64,000 bases of DNA from Pseudacidovorax sp. NFM-22. Its GTDB lineage: Bacteria > Pseudomonadota > Gammaproteobacteria > Burkholderiales > Burkholderiaceae_C. The stretch is taken from the NCBI RefSeq assembly GCF_021401245.1, contig NZ_JACBFY010000002.1:372001-436000 (forward strand). Direction: 5' to 3'. Below are positions 29,747 through 38,743 of the stretch, in pieces. The notes beneath the pieces were generated by a model, which was not told the origin of the DNA, did no database searches, and saw nothing but the letters and a program-made list of their open reading frames with translations. The position numbers and the translations under genes were made by a program. The number at the start of each line of letters is the position of its first letter. The stretch's first letter is position 1.

Positions 29747-31261
29747 TCAGGCGGTGGCGGCCAGGGCGGCGTCGCGCACGGCGTTCTTGAGCACCTTGCC
29801 CACCGGCGAGCGCGGCAGGCTGGCATGGAAGTGGATGCGCTTGGGCGTCTGCACCGGCCCCAGGCGCTCGCGCACGAAGGCGATCAGCTCGGCCTCGCCC
29901 ACGTCGGCGCCGGGCCGCAGTTGCACCGCGGCCTGCACCGTCTCGCCCCACTTGTCGTCGGGCAGGCCGAACACGGCACATTCGTGCACGGCGGGGTGCT
30001 GACCCAAGGCGTTCTCGACGTCCACCGGATAGACGTTGAAGCCGCCGGTGATGACCATGTCCTTGAGCCGGTCCTTGAGGAAGAGGTAGCCGCGCTCGTC
30101 GATCAGCCCGCGGTCGCCGGTGTGCAGCCAGCCGTCCACCAGCGTCTCGTCGGTCTTCTCGGGCAGGCGCCAGTAGCCGGTCATCAGCAGGTCGCCGCGG
30201 GCCACCACCTCGCCCACCTCACCGGGCGGCAGCAGGCGACCGTCGGGCGCCATGATGGCCACGTCGCTGAACCAGGTGGTGCGGCCGACGGCGGGCCAGT
30301 TGCGCGGGTCGTCGAAGTCCTCGGGCCTCATCACGGTGAGGATCTGCGGCGCCTCGGTCTGGCCGTAGGTGGTGCCCAGCACCGGGCCGAAGAAGTCGCG
30401 CACCTGGCGGATCTTCTCGGGCGGCATGGGCGCGCCGCCGTAGATCAGGCGGCGCAGCTGCGGGAAGTCGTCGCGGCTCGCATCCGGCAGCGCCATCAGC
30501 ATGTAGACCAGCGTGGGCGGCATGAAGCAGACGGTGCCGCCGCGCTCGCGGAAGGCGGTGCGCACGGCTTCGGCGCCGGCGCCCGCCAGCAGCACATGGC
30601 AGCCGCCCTGCGCCAGGATGGGCAGCAGGTAGGTCGAGGTGCCGTGGGTGATGGGCGCGGCCACCACGTAGCGCTCGTGCTCGTCGAAGCCCCAGGCATG
30701 GATCTGGTTGGCGATGGTGGCCATCCAGGCGCGGTAGGGCTGCATCACGCCCTTGGGCAGGCCGGTGGTGCCGCCGGTGAACTTGATGGCCTGCGTGGCG
30801 TCGGCCGGCAGCGTCAGGCGCGGCGGCAGCGCGCCGGCATGGGCCTGTTCCAGCGCCTGCAGCGTGGTGGCGCTGGCGGCTGGCACCGCATCGCCCGTCA
30901 GCACGCGGGCACCCGGCGCGCCGTCCAGCAGGTCGGCATGGGCCTCGTCCAGCACCAGGATGGAGGGCTTGGTCGCGTCCACGATGCGCCGGATCTCCGG
31001 CCGCGTGCTCTTGGGGTTGAGCGGCACCCACACCTTGCCGCAGGCCAGCACGGCCAGCAGCGCGGCGATGTGGTCCGCGCTGTTGGCGGCGCAGAGGCCG
31101 ACGCGGCTCTGGGGCGCCGGATCCAGCGCCATCAGGCCGGCGGCCAGGGCGGCGACGCGGGCGGCCAGCGCGTCGTAGCGCACGAGGCCCTCGGGCGCGT
31201 CGATGGCGATGCGCGCGGGCCAGCGCTGGGCGGCCCGCCAGAAGAAGTCGATGGGGTACAT
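29747..31261 (-). CDS. AMP-forming acyl-CoA ligase
   Basis: The 504-residue adenylate-forming enzyme activates a carboxylate to an acyl-AMP and then an acyl-CoA. It shows the phosphate loop FTGGTTGLPKGVM, the YGQTEAP acid box, GWLHTGDRGLIDERGYL, and a C-terminal ending SPVGKVLKNAVRD with the catalytic Lys. It is 19 bases upstream of the citryl-CoA lyase-like gene, so its product could feed that lyase. Its acid substrate is not predictable, but the Bug receptor in the same unit suggests a di- or tricarboxylate or an aromatic acid. Confidence 0.9.
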   Translation of the reverse strand: MYPIDFFWRAAQRWPARIAIDAPEGLVRYDALAARVAALAAGLMALDPAPQSRVGLCAANSADHIAALLAVLACGKVWVPLNPKSTRPEIRRIVDATKPSILVLDEAHADLLDGAPGARVLTGDAVPAASATTLQALEQAHAGALPPRLTLPADATQAIKFTGGTTGLPKGVMQPYRAWMATIANQIHAWGFDEHERYVVAAPITHGTSTYLLPILAQGGCHVLLAGAGAEAVRTAFRERGGTVCFMPPTLVYMLMALPDASRDDFPQLRRLIYGGAPMPPEKIRQVRDFFGPVLGTTYGQTEAPQILTVMRPEDFDDPRNWPAVGRTTWFSDVAIMAPDGRLLPPGEVGEVVARGDLLMTGYWRLPEKTDETLVDGWLHTGDRGLIDERGYLFLKDRLKDMVITGGFNVYPVDVENALGQHPAVHECAVFGLPDDKWGETVQAAVQLRPGADVGEAELIAFVRERLGPVQTPKRIHFHASLPRSPVGKVLKNAVRDAALAATA

Positions 31262-31334
31262 GGTCAGGAAGGAAAGCGGCCCGCTCGGGCGTGATGCAGG
31301 GCGCGGCGGCGGGATGCCCGCGCCGCGCCTGCGC

Positions 31335-32372
31335 TTACTGGGCGCTGGCGCCCGAGGCCTTGACGACCTCGCGCCAGCGCTGGATCTCGGAGGCGGCGAA
31401 GGCGCGTGCCTGCTCGGGGGTGCCGCCGGCGGGCGTGGCCGCCAGGTCCTGCAGCCGCTGGCGCACGTCGGGCGCGGCCAGCACCTTGGCCAGGGCGGCA
31501 TTGAGCCGGTCGATCACCGGCCGCGGCGTGCCGGCCGGCGCGGCCAGGGCGAACCAGGACTGCACGTCGAAGCCCGCGTAGCCCGACTCGGCCAGCGTGG
31601 GCACATCGGGCAGCTGCGGCAGGCGCTGGGCGCTGGTGACCGCGATGGCGCGCAGCTTGCCGGCCTGCACATGCGGCAGCGACGAGGGCGCGTTGTCGAA
31701 CATCGAGTCCACCTGGCCGCCCATCAGGTCGGTGATGGCCGGCGCGCTGCCCTTGTAGGGCACGTGCAGCATGTTGAGACCCGACTGCATCTTGAACATC
31801 TCGCCCGACAGGTGGATGGACGAGCCGGCACCGGACGAGGCGAAGGTGAGGCCCTCCTTCGACGCCTTGGCCTGACGCACGTAGTCGGCCACCGAGCGGA
31901 TCGGCAGCTTGGGATTGACCACCAGGATGTTGGGGATCTTGGCCATCAGGCCCGCCAGCTCGAAGTCCTTCACCGGGTCGTAACCCAGCCTGGGATAGAG
32001 CGAGGCGTTGATGGTGTTGGCGATGGTGTAGACGTAGAGCGTGTAGCCGTCGGGCGCGGCGCGGGCCACGATCTCGGCGCCCAGGTTGCTGTTGGCGCCG
32101 GCGCGGTTGTCCACCAGCATGGGCTGGCCCAGCTGCTCGCCCATCTTCACGGCCACCAGGCGCGCCACCACGTCGGTGGCGCCGCCGGCCGCATAGCCCA
32201 CGACGAGGCGGATCGGCCGGCTGGGCCAGGCCTCCGGCTGCGCGGCGGCGGGCAACGCCGACGCGCCCATCGCCACGGCGAGGGCCACCGCGGCCATGCT
32301 GAAGAATCGGCGGCCGGCACGTTGCGGGCGCAGCGCAGGCACGGCCGAGGGACGGAAAGGGAATGCAGGCAT
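31335..32372 (-). CDS. Bug-family (TctC-like) periplasmic receptor
   Basis: The 345-residue product has a long N-terminal region with a signal peptide ending near residue 45 (VAMGASALPAAAQ). The mature part has the Bug pattern: WPSRPIRLVVGYAAGGATDVVAR, VDNRAGANSNLGAEIVARA, LTFASSGAGSSIHLSGEMF and HVPYKGSAPAITDLMGGQV. Bug proteins bind carboxylates and are often orphans without dedicated membrane partners; none is seen here. It is divergent from the IclR gene (95 bases). CGGAGACAC precedes the ATG. Confidence 0.93.
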   Translation of the reverse strand: MPAFPFRPSAVPALRPQRAGRRFFSMAAVALAVAMGASALPAAAQPEAWPSRPIRLVVGYAAGGATDVVARLVAVKMGEQLGQPMLVDNRAGANSNLGAEIVARAAPDGYTLYVYTIANTINASLYPRLGYDPVKDFELAGLMAKIPNILVVNPKLPIRSVADYVRQAKASKEGLTFASSGAGSSIHLSGEMFKMQSGLNMLHVPYKGSAPAITDLMGGQVDSMFDNAPSSLPHVQAGKLRAIAVTSAQRLPQLPDVPTLAESGYAGFDVQSWFALAAPAGTPRPVIDRLNAALAKVLAAPDVRQRLQDLAATPAGGTPEQARAFAASEIQRWREVVKASGASAQ

Positions 32373-32467
32373 GTAGGTGTCTCCGTGATGTTCGAATGCC
32401 CAGGCCTGCGGGCGCGGCGCATGGGGCGCGGCACACTGCAGGCTTCTGGATGGGCGGATTCTTGGAG

Positions 32468-33274
32468 ATGACCTCCCGAAACACGAACGAAAACGTCCGG
32501 CAGCCGGACGATCCCGCCGAGGCCACGGAAGACCCCGGCAGCCGCACCCTGCGCCGCGGCCTGCAGATCCTGGACGCGGTGATGGCCCGGCCCGAGGGCC
32601 TGCGGGTGGTCGACCTGTGCCGCGCCACCGGCCTGGAGCGGGCGCCGGTCTACCGGCTGCTGGCCACGCTGAAGGAAGGCGGCCATGTGGCGCAGCGCGG
32701 CCGCTTCCTCTACGTGCCGGGCCCGCGCTGGGGCGCGCTGCAGCCCGCCGTCCGCCAGCCCAACATGGCGGTGCAGCTGCAGCCGGTGCTCGAACGCGTG
32801 AGCCGCGCCTGCGGCGATGCGGCCTTCGCCATCGTGCGCGAGGGCGCGGCCTCGCACTGCATCGCGCGGCAGGTGGGCACGCACCCGGTGCAGGTGCTGG
32901 TGATCCAGGTGGGCACGCGCCAGCCGCTGGGCGTGGGCGCGGCCGGACTGGCGCTGCTGGCCGCCCTGCCCGATGCGCAGGTGGACGAGGTGATCGCCGC
33001 CAACGCCGCGCAGCTGCCGCGCTACGGCGGCATGACGCCCGAGCGCCTGCGCATCCTGGTGCGGGCCACGCGCGAGCGCGGCTGGTCGGTCATCGGTAAC
33101 CATGCCACGCGCAACGTGCTGGCCGTGGGCATGGCGGTGCGCAACGCGCGCGGCGAGGCGGTGGCCGGCATCAGCGTCGCCTCCACGCTGGAGCGCATGC
33201 CGCGCCAGCGGCAGGAACTGATCGCCGGCAACTGCCGGGCTGCGCTGGCCGCCCTGCCGCCGGGCGAGCTCTGA
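32468..33274 (+). CDS. IclR-family transcriptional regulator
   Basis: The 268-residue product has an N-terminal winged helix (about residues 24-80: TLRRGLQILDAVMARPEGLRVVDLCRATGLERAPVYRLLATL) and the IclR effector domain (about 95-260), with VQVLVIQVGTRQPLGVGAAGLALLA and GMAVRNARGEAVAGISVAS. IclR proteins bind aromatic or aliphatic acids and control adjacent catabolic genes. Its position facing the Bug-ligase-lyase unit makes that unit its likely target. The ATG at 32468 follows GGAG closely; an ATG 18 bases upstream is possible. Confidence 0.92.
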   Translation: MTSRNTNENVRQPDDPAEATEDPGSRTLRRGLQILDAVMARPEGLRVVDLCRATGLERAPVYRLLATLKEGGHVAQRGRFLYVPGPRWGALQPAVRQPNMAVQLQPVLERVSRACGDAAFAIVREGAASHCIARQVGTHPVQVLVIQVGTRQPLGVGAAGLALLAALPDAQVDEVIAANAAQLPRYGGMTPERLRILVRATRERGWSVIGNHATRNVLAVGMAVRNARGEAVAGISVASTLERMPRQRQELIAGNCRAALAALPPGEL

Positions 33275-33329
33275 GCCCTGGAGCGCCCGCCGACACCCCG
33301 CCGCGCGCGCTGCGACAATCCGCCCCCTC

Positions 33330-34175
33330 ATGAGCGCGTACATCCTGACCCTTTCCTGCCCGGACCGCCGCGGCATCGTGCATGCCGTCTCGGGCTTCCT
33401 GATGGAGCGGGGCGGCAACATCGAAGAGGCCGCCCAGTACAACGACCATGGCACGGGCCTGTTCTTCATGCGCGTGCGCTTCGCCTGCGAGGGCGTGCCC
33501 GAGGCCGAGCTGCGCAGCCAGCTGGCCTCGCTGGCCGACGGCTTCGGCATGGCCTGGAAGCTGCACGCCGCCCAGCAGCCGATGAAGACCGTGCTGCTGG
33601 TCAGCAAGGAAGGCCACTGCCTCAACGACCTGCTGTTCCGCTGGAAGAGCGGCCTGCTGCCGGTGGACATCCGCGCCATCATCAGCAACCACCGCGACTT
33701 CTACCAGCTGGCCGCCAGCTACAACGTGCCCTTCCACCACATCCCGGTGACCGCCGCCACCAAGGCCCAGGCCGAGGCGAAGCAGCTGGAGATCATCGAG
33801 GCCGAGGGCGCCGACCTGGTGGTGCTGGCGCGCTACATGCAGATCCTCTCGAACGAGATGTGCGGCCGGCTGGCCGGCCGGGCCATCAACATCCACCACA
33901 GCTTTTTGCCCAGCTTCAAGGGCGCCAAGCCCTACTACCAGGCCCACGACCGCGGCGTGAAGCTGATCGGCGCCACCGCCCACTACGTGACGGCCGACCT
34001 GGACGAAGGCCCCATCATCGAGCAGGACGTGGCCCGCGCCGACCACACCGACACCGTCGAGGACCTCACCGCCCGCGGCCGCGACACCGAAAGCCTGGTG
34101 CTGGCCCGCGCCGTCAAGTGGCACAGCGAGCACCGCGTGCTGCTCAATGGCCACCGCACGGTGATCTTCCGCTAG
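33330..34175 (+). CDS. purU: Formyltetrahydrofolate deformylase PurU
   Basis: PurU hydrolyses 10-formyltetrahydrofolate to formate and tetrahydrofolate, balancing one-carbon pools. The 281-residue product has an N-terminal ACT domain (YILTLSCPDRRGIVHAVSGFL) and a formyltransferase-like domain with the catalytic set Asn-His-Asp in AIISNHRDF, INIHHSFLPSFKGAKPY and TADLDEGPIIEQDV. It leads a co-directional run with glcD, cidA and lrgB, with 23 bases to glcD. Confidence 0.96.
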   Translation: MSAYILTLSCPDRRGIVHAVSGFLMERGGNIEEAAQYNDHGTGLFFMRVRFACEGVPEAELRSQLASLADGFGMAWKLHAAQQPMKTVLLVSKEGHCLNDLLFRWKSGLLPVDIRAIISNHRDFYQLAASYNVPFHHIPVTAATKAQAEAKQLEIIEAEGADLVVLARYMQILSNEMCGRLAGRAINIHHSFLPSFKGAKPYYQAHDRGVKLIGATAHYVTADLDEGPIIEQDVARADHTDTVEDLTARGRDTESLVLARAVKWHSEHRVLLNGHRTVIFR

Positions 34176-34198
34176 CCCTCCTCATCGCGAGCCCCGCC

Positions 34199-35701
34199 AT
34201 GAACGCTCCCGCCACCTCCGCCCAGCAATCGAACTTCCAGCGCGCGGAACGACAGGCCCAGGTGGTGCGGGCCCTGGGTGCCCTGCTGCCGGCGCATGCC
34301 CTGCTGTGGCAGGACGAGGACACCACGCCCTACGAATGCGACGGCCTGACGGCCTACCGCCAGCGCCCGCTGGTGGTGGCCCTGCCCGAGACCGAGGCCC
34401 AGGTGCAGGCCGTGCTGCGCACCTGCCACGGCCTGGGCGTGCCGGTGGTGGCGCGCGGTGCGGGCACGGGCCTGTCGGGCGGCGCGATGCCGCATGGCGA
34501 GGGCGTGACGCTGTCGCTGGCCCGCTTCAACCAGATCCTGAAGGTCGACCCCGTCGCCCGCACCGCCACCGTGCAGTGCGGCGTGCGCAACCTGGCCATC
34601 AGCGAGGCCGCCGCGCCCTACGGGCTGTACTACGCGCCCGACCCGTCCAGCCAGATCGCCTGCACCATCGGCGGCAACGTGGCCGAGAACTCGGGCGGCG
34701 TGCACTGCCTCAAGTACGGTCTGACGCTGCACAACGTGCTGCGGGTACGCGGCTTCCTGGCCGACGGCGAGCAGGTGGAGTTCGGCGGCGAGGCGCTGGA
34801 CGCGCCGGGCCTGGACCTGCTCCCGCTGGTCGTCGGCAGCGAGGGCATGCTGGCCGTGACGCTCGAAGTCACCGTCAGGCTGGTGCCCAAGCCGCAGCTG
34901 GCGCGCTGCATCATGGCCAGCTTCGACGACGTGCAGAAGGCGGGTGATGCCGTGGCGGCCGTGATCGCCGCCGGCATCATCCCGGCCGGGCTGGAGATGA
35001 TGGACAAGCCCATGACCGCCGCCGTCGAGGACTTCGTGCATGCCGGCTACGACCTCACGGCCGCGGCCATCCTGCTGTGCGAATCCGACGGCACGCCCGA
35101 AGAGGTCGACGAGGAGATCGGCCGCATGAGCGAGGTGCTTCGCGGCTGCGGCGCCACCGCCCTCACCGTGAGCCAGACCGAGGACGAGCGGCTGCGCTTC
35201 TGGAGCGGCCGCAAGAACGCCTTCCCCGCCTCGGGACGCATCAGCCCCGACTACATGTGCCTGGACTCGACCATCCCGCGCAAGCGGCTGGCCGACATCC
35301 TGCTCGCTATCGCCGAGATGGAGAAGAAGTACAAGCTGCGCTGCTGCAACGTCTTCCATGCCGGCGACGGCAACCTGCATCCGCTGGTGCTGTTCGATGC
35401 CAACGATCCCGACGAGCTGCACCGCTGCGAGCTCTTCGGCGCCGACATCCTGGAGACCAGCGTCGCCATGGGCGGCACCGTCTCGGGCGAGCATGGCGTC
35501 GGCGTGGAAAAGCTCAGCAGCATGTGCGTGCAGTTCACCGCCGAAGAGAACGCGCAGATGTTCGCAGTGAAGGCCGCCTTCGACCCTGCCGGCCTGCTCA
35601 ACCCCGGCAAGGTGATCCCGACACTGGCGCGCTGCGCCGAATACGGCAAGCAGGTGGTGCGCGGCGGGCGGCTGCCGCATCCCGAACTGCCCCGCTTCTG
35701 A
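34199..35701 (+). CDS. glcD: Glycolate oxidase subunit GlcD (FAD-linked)
   Basis: The 500-residue product aligns by eye closely with E. coli GlcD over its length: ARGAGTGLSGGAMPHGEGV (FAD-binding), YYAPDPSSQIACTIGGNVAE, GGVHCLKYGLT, SGRKNAFPASGRISPDY, NVFHAGDGNLHPL, SGEHGVG and FDPAGLLNPGK. It oxidises glycolate (or D-lactate) to the 2-oxoacid in the cytoplasm, passing electrons on. The usual partners glcE and glcF are not within the window. Instead a cidA/lrgB pair begins 13 bases downstream, which suggests a linked transporter. Confidence 0.94.
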   Translation: MNAPATSAQQSNFQRAERQAQVVRALGALLPAHALLWQDEDTTPYECDGLTAYRQRPLVVALPETEAQVQAVLRTCHGLGVPVVARGAGTGLSGGAMPHGEGVTLSLARFNQILKVDPVARTATVQCGVRNLAISEAAAPYGLYYAPDPSSQIACTIGGNVAENSGGVHCLKYGLTLHNVLRVRGFLADGEQVEFGGEALDAPGLDLLPLVVGSEGMLAVTLEVTVRLVPKPQLARCIMASFDDVQKAGDAVAAVIAAGIIPAGLEMMDKPMTAAVEDFVHAGYDLTAAAILLCESDGTPEEVDEEIGRMSEVLRGCGATALTVSQTEDERLRFWSGRKNAFPASGRISPDYMCLDSTIPRKRLADILLAIAEMEKKYKLRCCNVFHAGDGNLHPLVLFDANDPDELHRCELFGADILETSVAMGGTVSGEHGVGVEKLSSMCVQFTAEENAQMFAVKAAFDPAGLLNPGKVIPTLARCAEYGKQVVRGGRLPHPELPRF

Positions 35702-35714
35702 GGCAGGGCGACGC

Positions 35715-36071
35715 ATGCAGGGTTTGCGCGGCCTGGCCTGGCTGCTGGTCTTCCAGTCGCTGGGCGAACTGATCTCCCGCGGCCTTCACCTGCCGCTGCC
35801 CGGCCCCGTGCTGGGCCTCTTGATGCTGCTGCCCGCGCTGCGCGTGGCGGCCATCCGCGAGGCGGTGGCGGTGTGCGCGCAATTTTTGCTGTCGCACCTG
35901 TCGCTGCTCTTCGTGCCGGTGGGCGTGGGCGTGATGACGCACCTGGGGCTGTTTGCGGACTACGGCCTGCGCATTCTGCTGGTGATCGCGCTGTCCACCT
36001 GGATCGGCCTGGGCGTCACGGCGCTGGTGCTGCATGCCGGCCGGCCGAAGGAAGAACGGGAAGAGCGCTGA
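35715..36071 (+). CDS. CidA/LrgA-family membrane protein
   Basis: The 118-residue protein has four hydrophobic segments and the family core LGELISRGLHLPLPGPVLGLLMLL, then LLSHLSLLFVPVGVGVMTHL. CidA/LrgA proteins were first described as holin-like but several act with LrgB partners as carboxylate transporters. Its stop and the lrgB start overlap by one base (TGATG, 36069-36073), giving a coupled pair. It follows glcD by 13 bases. Confidence 0.92.
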   Translation: MQGLRGLAWLLVFQSLGELISRGLHLPLPGPVLGLLMLLPALRVAAIREAVAVCAQFLLSHLSLLFVPVGVGVMTHLGLFADYGLRILLVIALSTWIGLGVTALVLHAGRPKEEREER

Positions 36072-36799
36072 TGCCGAACTTCGTCCAACTCTGGGTCTAC
36101 CTCTCGGCCACGCCGCTGTTCGGCCTGACGGCCACGCTGGTGGTCTACCTGCTGGCGCAGGCCTTCTACGGCCGCATGCAGGGCGCGCCCTGGGCCAATC
36201 CGGTTCTGTGGTCGGTGGTGGTGCTGGCGCTGCTGCTGACGGCGACCGGCGTGCGCTACCCGACCTACTTCTCGGGCGCGCAGTTCATCCACTTCCTGCT
36301 GGGCCCGGCCGTCGTGGCGCTGGCCTGGCCGCTGTGGGAGCGGCGCGCCGAGCTGCGTGCCCGCGGTCCGCGGCTGTTGGTGGCCGCCTTGCTCGGCGGT
36401 GGGGCGGCGGGCGCGTCGGCGGTGCTGCTGGCCTGGCTGTTCGGCCTGCCGAAGGACGTGGTGCTGTCGATGGCGCCGAAGTCGGTCACGGCGCCGGTGG
36501 CGATGGGCATCGCCGAGAAGATCGGCGGTGTACCCGCCCTGTCGGCCGTCTTTGCGGTGCTCACCGGCATGGTGGGCGCGCTGACGGGCAAGTACCTGTT
36601 CGACCTGCTGCGCGTGCCGGCAGCGGGCGCGGGCTGGACGGCCCGCGGTTTTGCCCTCGGCACCGCCGCGCACGGCATCGGCGCCGCACGCGCGCTGCAG
36701 GTGAATGCCGACGCGGGCGCCTATGCCGGGCTGGCGCTGGGCCTGCAGGTGGTGCTGTCGGCGCTGCTCATGCCGCTGATCTTCCGGCTGATCGGGTAG
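36071..36799 (+). CDS. LrgB/CidB-family membrane protein
   Basis: The 242-residue protein has about seven hydrophobic segments and the LrgB signature LSMAPKSVTAPVAMGIAEKIGG followed by GTAAHGIGAARALQ. The plastid glycolate/glycerate carrier PLGG1 and the Bacillus pyruvate facilitator belong to the same family. Coupled to the CidA partner and beside glcD, it most likely carries glycolate or lactate and not a lysis function; this is inference from context. Confidence 0.92.
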   Translation: MPNFVQLWVYLSATPLFGLTATLVVYLLAQAFYGRMQGAPWANPVLWSVVVLALLLTATGVRYPTYFSGAQFIHFLLGPAVVALAWPLWERRAELRARGPRLLVAALLGGGAAGASAVLLAWLFGLPKDVVLSMAPKSVTAPVAMGIAEKIGGVPALSAVFAVLTGMVGALTGKYLFDLLRVPAAGAGWTARGFALGTAAHGIGAARALQVNADAGAYAGLALGLQVVLSALLMPLIFRLIG

Positions 36800-36919
36800 C
36801 GCGGGCTGGCAACGCGCAGCACGGGCACCCAAGCACGGTGCCGGCCTGCGCATGCACGGGAACGGCCGCCGTCGCATCCGCCGTCGCGACCGGCCGGCGC
36901 CGCGCCACGGCGAGGGACC

Positions 36920-37306
36920 TCAGCGACGGTGCGGGTTGCCAGGGCGGTTGTCGTACCGGTTGGGCACGCCATCGCCGTCCCGGTCCCAGCGACCGCGGGC
37001 GTATTCCCAGCGGCCACCGCGCTCACGCCATTCCGGCGCGCGGTAGGCATAGCCCGGACGGGCCTTCACCCACTGGCCGGGGGCCCACACATACTGGCCA
37101 CGGCGGGCTTCCCAATGGCCGGGTGCCCACACGAAGCCGCGGCGCGGCGGAGGCATGCGCTCGGCCCGCGGCGGCGGCGGGGGCTGGCCGATCTGCACGT
37201 TGATGACCGGCTGTGCCTGGGCGGAGGCCGGAATGGCAATGGCGCCCAGGGAAAGAAGAGTGGCGGTGCCCAGCGAGAGGGCGACGGCGGTGATGCTTTT
37301 TTTCAT
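36920..37306 (-). CDS. Secreted WxxGxW-repeat protein with a thrombospondin type 3-like tail
   Basis: The 128-residue product has a Sec signal (residues 1 to about 31, ending ASAQA). Then come repeats of the form FVWAPGHWEARRGQYVWAPGQW and GGRWEYARGRW, as in WXXGXW-repeat proteins. The C-terminus DRDGDGVPNRYDNRPGNP matches the calcium-binding thrombospondin type 3 pattern. The ATG at 37306 is chosen because GAGGAAG precedes it. An envelope role is likely; no function is known for this combination. Confidence 0.85.
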   Translation of the reverse strand: MKKSITAVALSLGTATLLSLGAIAIPASAQAQPVINVQIGQPPPPPRAERMPPPRRGFVWAPGHWEARRGQYVWAPGQWVKARPGYAYRAPEWRERGGRWEYARGRWDRDGDGVPNRYDNRPGNPHRR

Positions 37307-37440
37307 GGGTTGCTTCCTCATGAAGTGTTGGAGCCTCGATGGTGCGCCGCGGGTGTCAACGGCACGTCAGCGCAAGGCAAATGCTTGTGTGAAGCTGTAT
37401 CCCGTACCTGAGGCGGCGGGAAGGCCGAGTGCACCCGGCC

Positions 37441-38679
37441 TCATTCCCTCAGCAGCGGCACGTCGGCCACCTGCGCCATGGCGGCCGTTCCCGCGGCGTT
37501 GGGATGCAGGTGATCGCCGCTGTCGTAGCGCGCGGCAAGGCGGCGGGCATCGGCCGGGTCGCGCAACGCGGCGTCGAAATCGACGACGGCCACGTCCTGG
37601 CGGCCACGGATCCAGCGGTTGACCGCCTCGCGCCTGGCCTCGTTGGCCTCGCTCCAGTAGCCCGAGCCCTCGAAGGGCAGCAGCGTGCCCAGCAGCACCT
37701 TCAGGCCGCGGGCGCGCGCCCGGTCGACCAATTGCTGCAGCCCGGCCGTGAGGGCCTGCGCGTCCGGCGGATGGAATCCCGGCAGCACCTTGCCCTGGAA
37801 GGTGCCGAAGCCGATGTCGTTGATGCCGATGAGCACCAGCACATGCGTCGCGCCGCTCTGCCGCAGCACGTCGGCGTCGAAACGCGAGAGGCCACTGGGC
37901 CCGGTGACATCCGCCAGCAGCCGGTTGCCGCCGATGCCGGCGTTGATCACGGCCACCGGCGTACGGCCTTCGACACCCTGCAGCCGCACGCCCAGGCGCT
38001 GCGGATAGCGGGCGGCCTCGGCGCCGCTCTCGGCGCCCGAGCCTTCGGTGATCGAGTCGCCGAAGGCCACCACCACATTGGCGGGCCGGGGCGGCCTGAC
38101 GTCCAGGCCGGTGACGAACAGGTTCCACGGCTTGCGGCGGGCGTCCTTCAGCTGGGCAGCGTCGGTCTGGTTGCCGGGGGCCGTCCAGCCGCCGTCGGGC
38201 GGCAGCCGATGCACCACGGTGGCGGGCACGGACTCGGCCAGCGAAAAGCTCACCACCACCGGCTGGCCGGCACGCACCGCCAGGGCCGCACCGTCGGTCC
38301 ACTGCTCCTGCCCGGCCGGCACCTCGAAGGCGGTGCGGCCCCCCATCCGCAGGGGCTGCAGCGTGCCGGGCGACAGATTGCCCCCGCCGGTGCCCAGGGC
38401 CACCGTGGCGGCCGCAATGCGCAGCGGCCGCTGGCCGAAACGGTTGGAGAAGCGCACCCGCACCTGATCGCCTTCCAGGGCCACGGTCAGCACCTGACGC
38501 ACGGTGCCCTGCACCATCCACTTGGGCGCGGCGGGCACGCCGGGCATTTGCGGCAGGGCGTCGAAGTTCTGGGGCGCGGCCGCCCACGCGGCCGTCCAGG
38601 CGGGCGCGGCATGGGCGCCCAGCGCCGCCATGACGAGAACGAGGGCGGCGCCAAGGCCGCGCCAGTGGAAGAAGGTCAT
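37441..38679 (-). CDS. Secreted SGNH/GDSL-type esterase
   Basis: The 412-residue product has a signal peptide (about residues 1-24, ending GAHA). The catalytic domain has block I GDSITEGSG (Ser near 207), GIGGNRLL (Gly block), GINDIG (Asn block) and the final DHLHPN (Asp/His near 388), the full SGNH set. An N-terminal beta-rich part (about 50-195) precedes it. Such enzymes deacetylate sugars or hydrolyse esters in the periplasm or outside the cell. Substrate unknown. It is convergent with nothing close, 64 bases beyond the carboxylase stop on the same strand. Confidence 0.9.
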   Translation of the reverse strand: MTFFHWRGLGAALVLVMAALGAHAAPAWTAAWAAAPQNFDALPQMPGVPAAPKWMVQGTVRQVLTVALEGDQVRVRFSNRFGQRPLRIAAATVALGTGGGNLSPGTLQPLRMGGRTAFEVPAGQEQWTDGAALAVRAGQPVVVSFSLAESVPATVVHRLPPDGGWTAPGNQTDAAQLKDARRKPWNLFVTGLDVRPPRPANVVVAFGDSITEGSGAESGAEAARYPQRLGVRLQGVEGRTPVAVINAGIGGNRLLADVTGPSGLSRFDADVLRQSGATHVLVLIGINDIGFGTFQGKVLPGFHPPDAQALTAGLQQLVDRARARGLKVLLGTLLPFEGSGYWSEANEARREAVNRWIRGRQDVAVVDFDAALRDPADARRLAARYDSGDHLHPNAAGTAAMAQVADVPLLRE

Positions 38680-38743
38680 CGTGCAAGGGGCAGTTCAGGG
38701 CCCGGCACGATAGTCGCAGGCGCCATGCCGCGCCTGCCAGGGC

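Noticed and set aside
35715-36799. Holin/antiholin lysis pair
   Set aside because: The family name invites it, but linkage to glcD and known LrgB-family carriers favour transport.
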